Part shown: one piece after another, positions 5,436 through 7,676 of the stretch
How the letters are laid out: every line of letters begins with the position of its first letter
Numbering within the stretch: the stretch's first letter is position 1
DNA from: Deltaproteobacteria bacterium
GTDB lineage: Bacteria > Desulfobacterota > Desulfobulbia > Desulfobulbales > SURF-16
DNA: 7,676 nucleotides
Direction: 5' to 3'
NCBI GenBank assembly: GCA_029939635.1
Contig: JAOZSN010000138.1
Location: 1-7,676 of the forward strand
Made by a program: the position numbers and the translations under genes
Notes under the pieces: model-generated
Seen by the model: the letters and a program-made list of their open reading frames with translations, nothing else
Database searches by the model: none
What the model was told of the DNA's origin: nothing

Positions 5436-5723
5436 TTGGAGAACGAACAAATTGAAGCTATTGCCGCCATGCTTAAAACCATGTCTCATCCCATCCGCCT
5501 TAAAATTCTTTGCCTGCTTCAGGGTAAAGAGATGACCGTGGGAGATATCCGGGAAGAGGTAAAGACCACCAATGCTAATGTCTCACAACACCTCTCCATA
5601 TTGCGGAACCAGGGAATTATTGGCTACCGCAAGGACGCTAACTTTATCTTCAACCGCATAAATGACGAACGTGTCCTTGAACTTATGCAAACTATGCGCA
5701 AACTCTATTGCCAACCAGAGTAA
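5436..5723 (+). CDS. ArsR-family transcriptional regulator with SqrR/BigR-like cysteine pair
   Basis: A 95-residue winged helix-turn-helix repressor. MSHPIRLKILCLLQGKEMTVGDIREEV (16-42) covers the first helices, TTNANVSQHLSILRNQGII (44-62) the DNA-reading helix, YRKDANFIFNRI (64-75) the wing, and the last helix ends in MRKLYCQPE. It lacks the ELCVCDL metal site of ArsR/SmtB arsenic and zinc sensors. Its only cysteines are C26 (ILCLL) and C92 (KLYC), 66 residues apart. From memory of the family, that matches the position and spacing of the persulfide-sensing pairs in SqrR (C41/C107) and BigR (C42/C108). A reactive-sulfur sensor is therefore inferred. The start is TTG, backed by AAAAGG seven bases upstream. 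Three AATACTT half-sites upstream suggest autoregulation. An RND exporter gene follows 204 bp downstream on the same strand and may be a target. Confidence 0.88.
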   Translation: MENEQIEAIAAMLKTMSHPIRLKILCLLQGKEMTVGDIREEVKTTNANVSQHLSILRNQGIIGYRKDANFIFNRINDERVLELMQTMRKLYCQPE

Positions 5724-5874
5724 GGAACTTTTTTTTAACTGCGCTCTTTTCACTGCATTTATGTTGCGTTCTCTCCCCATAGGATCGAGCCCGTTTTTAT
5801 CCTTATACTAAACACCCTTTTGGCCACCTCAGCCAATACACGATTGATTACTGTTTGCATCAGTGTGGCAGTAG

Positions 5875-5880
5875 TATAAT
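5875..5880 (+). promoter_or_regulatory. Putative -10 box of the RND exporter gene
   Basis: A perfect TATAAT lies 47 bases before the exporter ATG. No good -35 stands at 16-18 bp; TTGCAT (5855-5860) is only 14 bp away. TACTG (5849-5853) and CAGTA (5869-5873) form an inverted repeat just upstream, possibly a regulator site. The rest of 5724-5927 shows a T8 run at 5730-5737 and nothing else clear. Confidence 0.35.
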
Positions 5881-5927
5881 CACCTATTTTTGGCTTCCTC
5901 TGAGCCTCTTCATTCAGGAACCCTGCT

Positions 5928-7676
5928 ATGACTTTAGGTAGTAAACTGGTACAGACATCCATCCATCATCCCAAGGTGATTACCATAATCATGGTACTCA
6001 TCACTCTGGTTTTAGGTGCTCTGATCAGCATGGTCCATGTTGATACTGACCCTGAAAATATGCTCAATGAGCATGAAGCAGTGCGGCTTTTCCATGATGC
6101 TACCAAAAAAGAATTTAATCTCCATGATGTGGTGGTGGTCGGCGTTGTCAACGAAGCCCATGAAGACGGGGTATTCAATCAGGAAACATTAGCCCATGTC
6201 TTTGAGCTGGGGAAATACGCAGCTACCCTCGCAGACCTCAAGCGCCCTGAACGCCATGTGGTAAGCCAGGATATCATGTCCCCAGACAATGTTGATGCCA
6301 TCGAACAGGCAGGCCTTGGCTCTGTACGCTTCAGCTGGCTCATGGCGCAACCACCCCAGAGTAAAGAGGAATCCCTGCGCATCCGCGACCTGGCCATGGA
6401 TAATCCTCTACTTAAAGGCACCCTGGTCTCTGAAGATGGCAAGGCATTAGGCATTTATCTGCCTGTTACCTCAAAAGATTTCTCCCATAATTTAAGCAAA
6501 CAGATCAAGGAGAAAATTGCCACCTTCCCCAACAACGGTGACAAGTACTTTATCACCGGACTGCCAGTTGCAGAAGACACCTTTGGCAAAGAAATGTTTG
6601 TCCAGATGGCGGTGTCCGCACCCCTGGCCATGCTGGCAATTTTTCTGCTCATGCTCTACTTTTTCAAACAGCTGCGCCTTATTGTCTCACCCATGATCGT
6701 GGCTATGGTCGCTGTGATCAGCACCATGGGCCTGCTCATCGGCACCGGCAATACCCTACATATCATGAGTTCCATGATTCCCATCTTTCTCATGCCGGTA
6801 GCAGTGGTGGATTCCATCCACATCATGAGCGAGTTTTTTGATGAGTATCAACGCACAGGCAACCGACGCAAGACCATTGAGCATGTCATTGACCAACTCT
6901 TCATGCCCATGCTCTACACCTCACTCACCTCATCAGCTGGTTTCGCCTCCCTAGCTCTTACACCAATCCCACCAGTGCAGGCCTTTGGTATCTTTGTCGC
7001 CATTGGTATCATGATCGCCTGGGTCACCACCATTGTCTTTATCCCAGCCTATATCATGCTAATGCCAGAGAGTAGCCTGGAGAATTTTGGCGCTAAAGAT
7101 GATAGACAGGCGAGTACCAAAAAAACGTTTCTGCCCACCATGCTTGGTGCTATTGGTCGTTTTGTCCAGGCATGGCCAAAGATAATTATCACTTTTTCCC
7201 TACTGCTTACATTAGTGTCCCTTTACGGGATCAGTAAAATTCAGGTAAACGATAACCCTGTCAACTGGTTCCACAAAAGCCATGAAATCAGGGTGGCAGA
7301 CCGCGTCCTGAACAGTCATTTCGACGGCACCTATGAAGCGTACCTGATCCTGGAAAGTAAACAGGACGCCCTCGCCCCACAAGCCGCAGAAAAAGTGCTG
7401 AATCAAGCCATTAAAACAATGGCTGCTGATGAAACTAGCAAACTAGTTGTGGCTCGTGCCCTGGCCATTGTTCAGCGCGCCGGACAGTCCACCAGTCTTG
7501 AGGTTATGCTGACCACCATTGACAACGACTTTATGGCAGCACAGGATAACGCTAACGATGATGCCTTTGATGTCTGGGATGATGTTACTGCCAAGGTGGA
7601 TCAATTTAAACACCGAGACCAGGTCTTTAAACGGCCCGACATGCTGAGTTATATTGACAAACTACAACAACATCTG
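5928..7676 (+). CDS. RND-superfamily (MMPL/SSD-type) exporter, 3'-partial
   Basis: The frame is open from the ATG at 5928 to the right edge, 583 codons without a stop, so the C-terminal part is missing. It starts eight bases after an AGGA site (5916-5919). The layout matches predicted RND exporters with two repeats of one helix, a periplasmic domain and five helices. TM1 is at about residues 17-36, the first external domain (HVDTDPENMLNEHEAV onward) at 37-225, and TM2 at 227-247. TM3 is at 252-272 and TM4 at 280-300, with the VVDSIHIMSEF motif and D295. TM5 is at 326-345, TM6 at 350-379, TM7 at 418-436, and the second external domain (VNDNPVNWF onward) runs off the edge. Such proteins use the proton gradient to export lipids or hydrophobic compounds from the inner membrane. 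The substrate cannot be read from the sequence. It follows a putative sulfur-responsive repressor, which may regulate it. Confidence 0.88.
   Translation, partial: MTLGSKLVQTSIHHPKVITIIMVLITLVLGALISMVHVDTDPENMLNEHEAVRLFHDATKKEFNLHDVVVVGVVNEAHEDGVFNQETLAHVFELGKYAATLADLKRPERHVVSQDIMSPDNVDAIEQAGLGSVRFSWLMAQPPQSKEESLRIRDLAMDNPLLKGTLVSEDGKALGIYLPVTSKDFSHNLSKQIKEKIATFPNNGDKYFITGLPVAEDTFGKEMFVQMAVSAPLAMLAIFLLMLYFFKQLRLIVSPMIVAMVAVISTMGLLIGTGNTLHIMSSMIPIFLMPVAVVDSIHIMSEFFDEYQRTGNRRKTIEHVIDQLFMPMLYTSLTSSAGFASLALTPIPPVQAFGIFVAIGIMIAWVTTIVFIPAYIMLMPESSLENFGAKDDRQASTKKTFLPTMLGAIGRFVQAWPKIIITFSLLLTLVSLYGISKIQVNDNPVNWFHKSHEIRVADRVLNSHFDGTYEAYLILESKQDALAPQAAEKVLNQAIKTMAADETSKLVVARALAIVQRAGQSTSLEVMLTTIDNDFMAAQDNANDDAFDVWDDVTAKVDQFKHRDQVFKRPDMLSYIDKLQQHL

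Noticed and set aside
5701..5737. Intrinsic terminator after the ArsR-family gene
   Set aside because: A T8 run exists, but the only stem nearby (ACTCT/AGAGT) is 5 bp with a 10-base loop and is separated from the T run by seven bases.
5761..5811. 16-codon frame starting ATG between the repressor and the exporter
   Set aside because: Very short, no ribosome site and no recognisable features.

Overview
The window reads as a dense, moderate-GC bacterial chromosome. The protein families and their style suggest a Desulfobacterota organism, probably of the sulfate-reducing or sulfur-disproportionating Desulfobulbales type. That is an inference from gene content and family resemblance; no rRNA or other phylogenetic marker is present.

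Left third, plus strand (1-2731): a compact nucleotide/polyphosphate block. A class I-like polyphosphate kinase 2 (PPK2) gene enters from the left edge and is followed 55 bp later by a second PPK2 paralogue. The second paralogue is joined by a TAATG stop/start overlap to apaH, the symmetrical Ap4A hydrolase. ApaH releases ADP and PPK2-I enzymes typically convert ADP to ATP using polyphosphate, so the three products could form one route from alarmone to ATP.

Middle, minus strand (2720-3435): a two-gene unit converging on apaH. It consists of a 56-residue cysteine- and lysine-rich protein followed, through another TAATG overlap, by a shikimate kinase with an unusual P-loop. Divergent from it on the plus strand (3651-4175) is a protein with an N-terminal helix-turn-helix-like domain and a histone-H1-like tail that is about half lysine.

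The intergenic stretch 4176-4547 contains no gene but is highly structured. It holds a hairpin unit (4229-4275), a 141-bp near-perfectly centred palindrome flanked by GCAT direct repeats (4278-4418), and a second composite inverted-repeat element (4421-4547). The last of these ends on the base before the start codon of the next gene and leaves no visible Shine-Dalgarno sequence. These look like small non-autonomous repeat elements stacked on each other.

Right part, plus strand (4548-7676): an S-adenosylmethionine hydrolase of the SAM hydroxide adenosyltransferase family; a small ArsR-family repressor that starts at TTG; and an RND/MMPL-type exporter that runs off the right edge. The repressor carries two cysteines 66 residues apart, the spacing of the persulfide sensors SqrR and BigR, and its promoter contains three alternating AATACTT half-sites. 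It may control itself and possibly the exporter.
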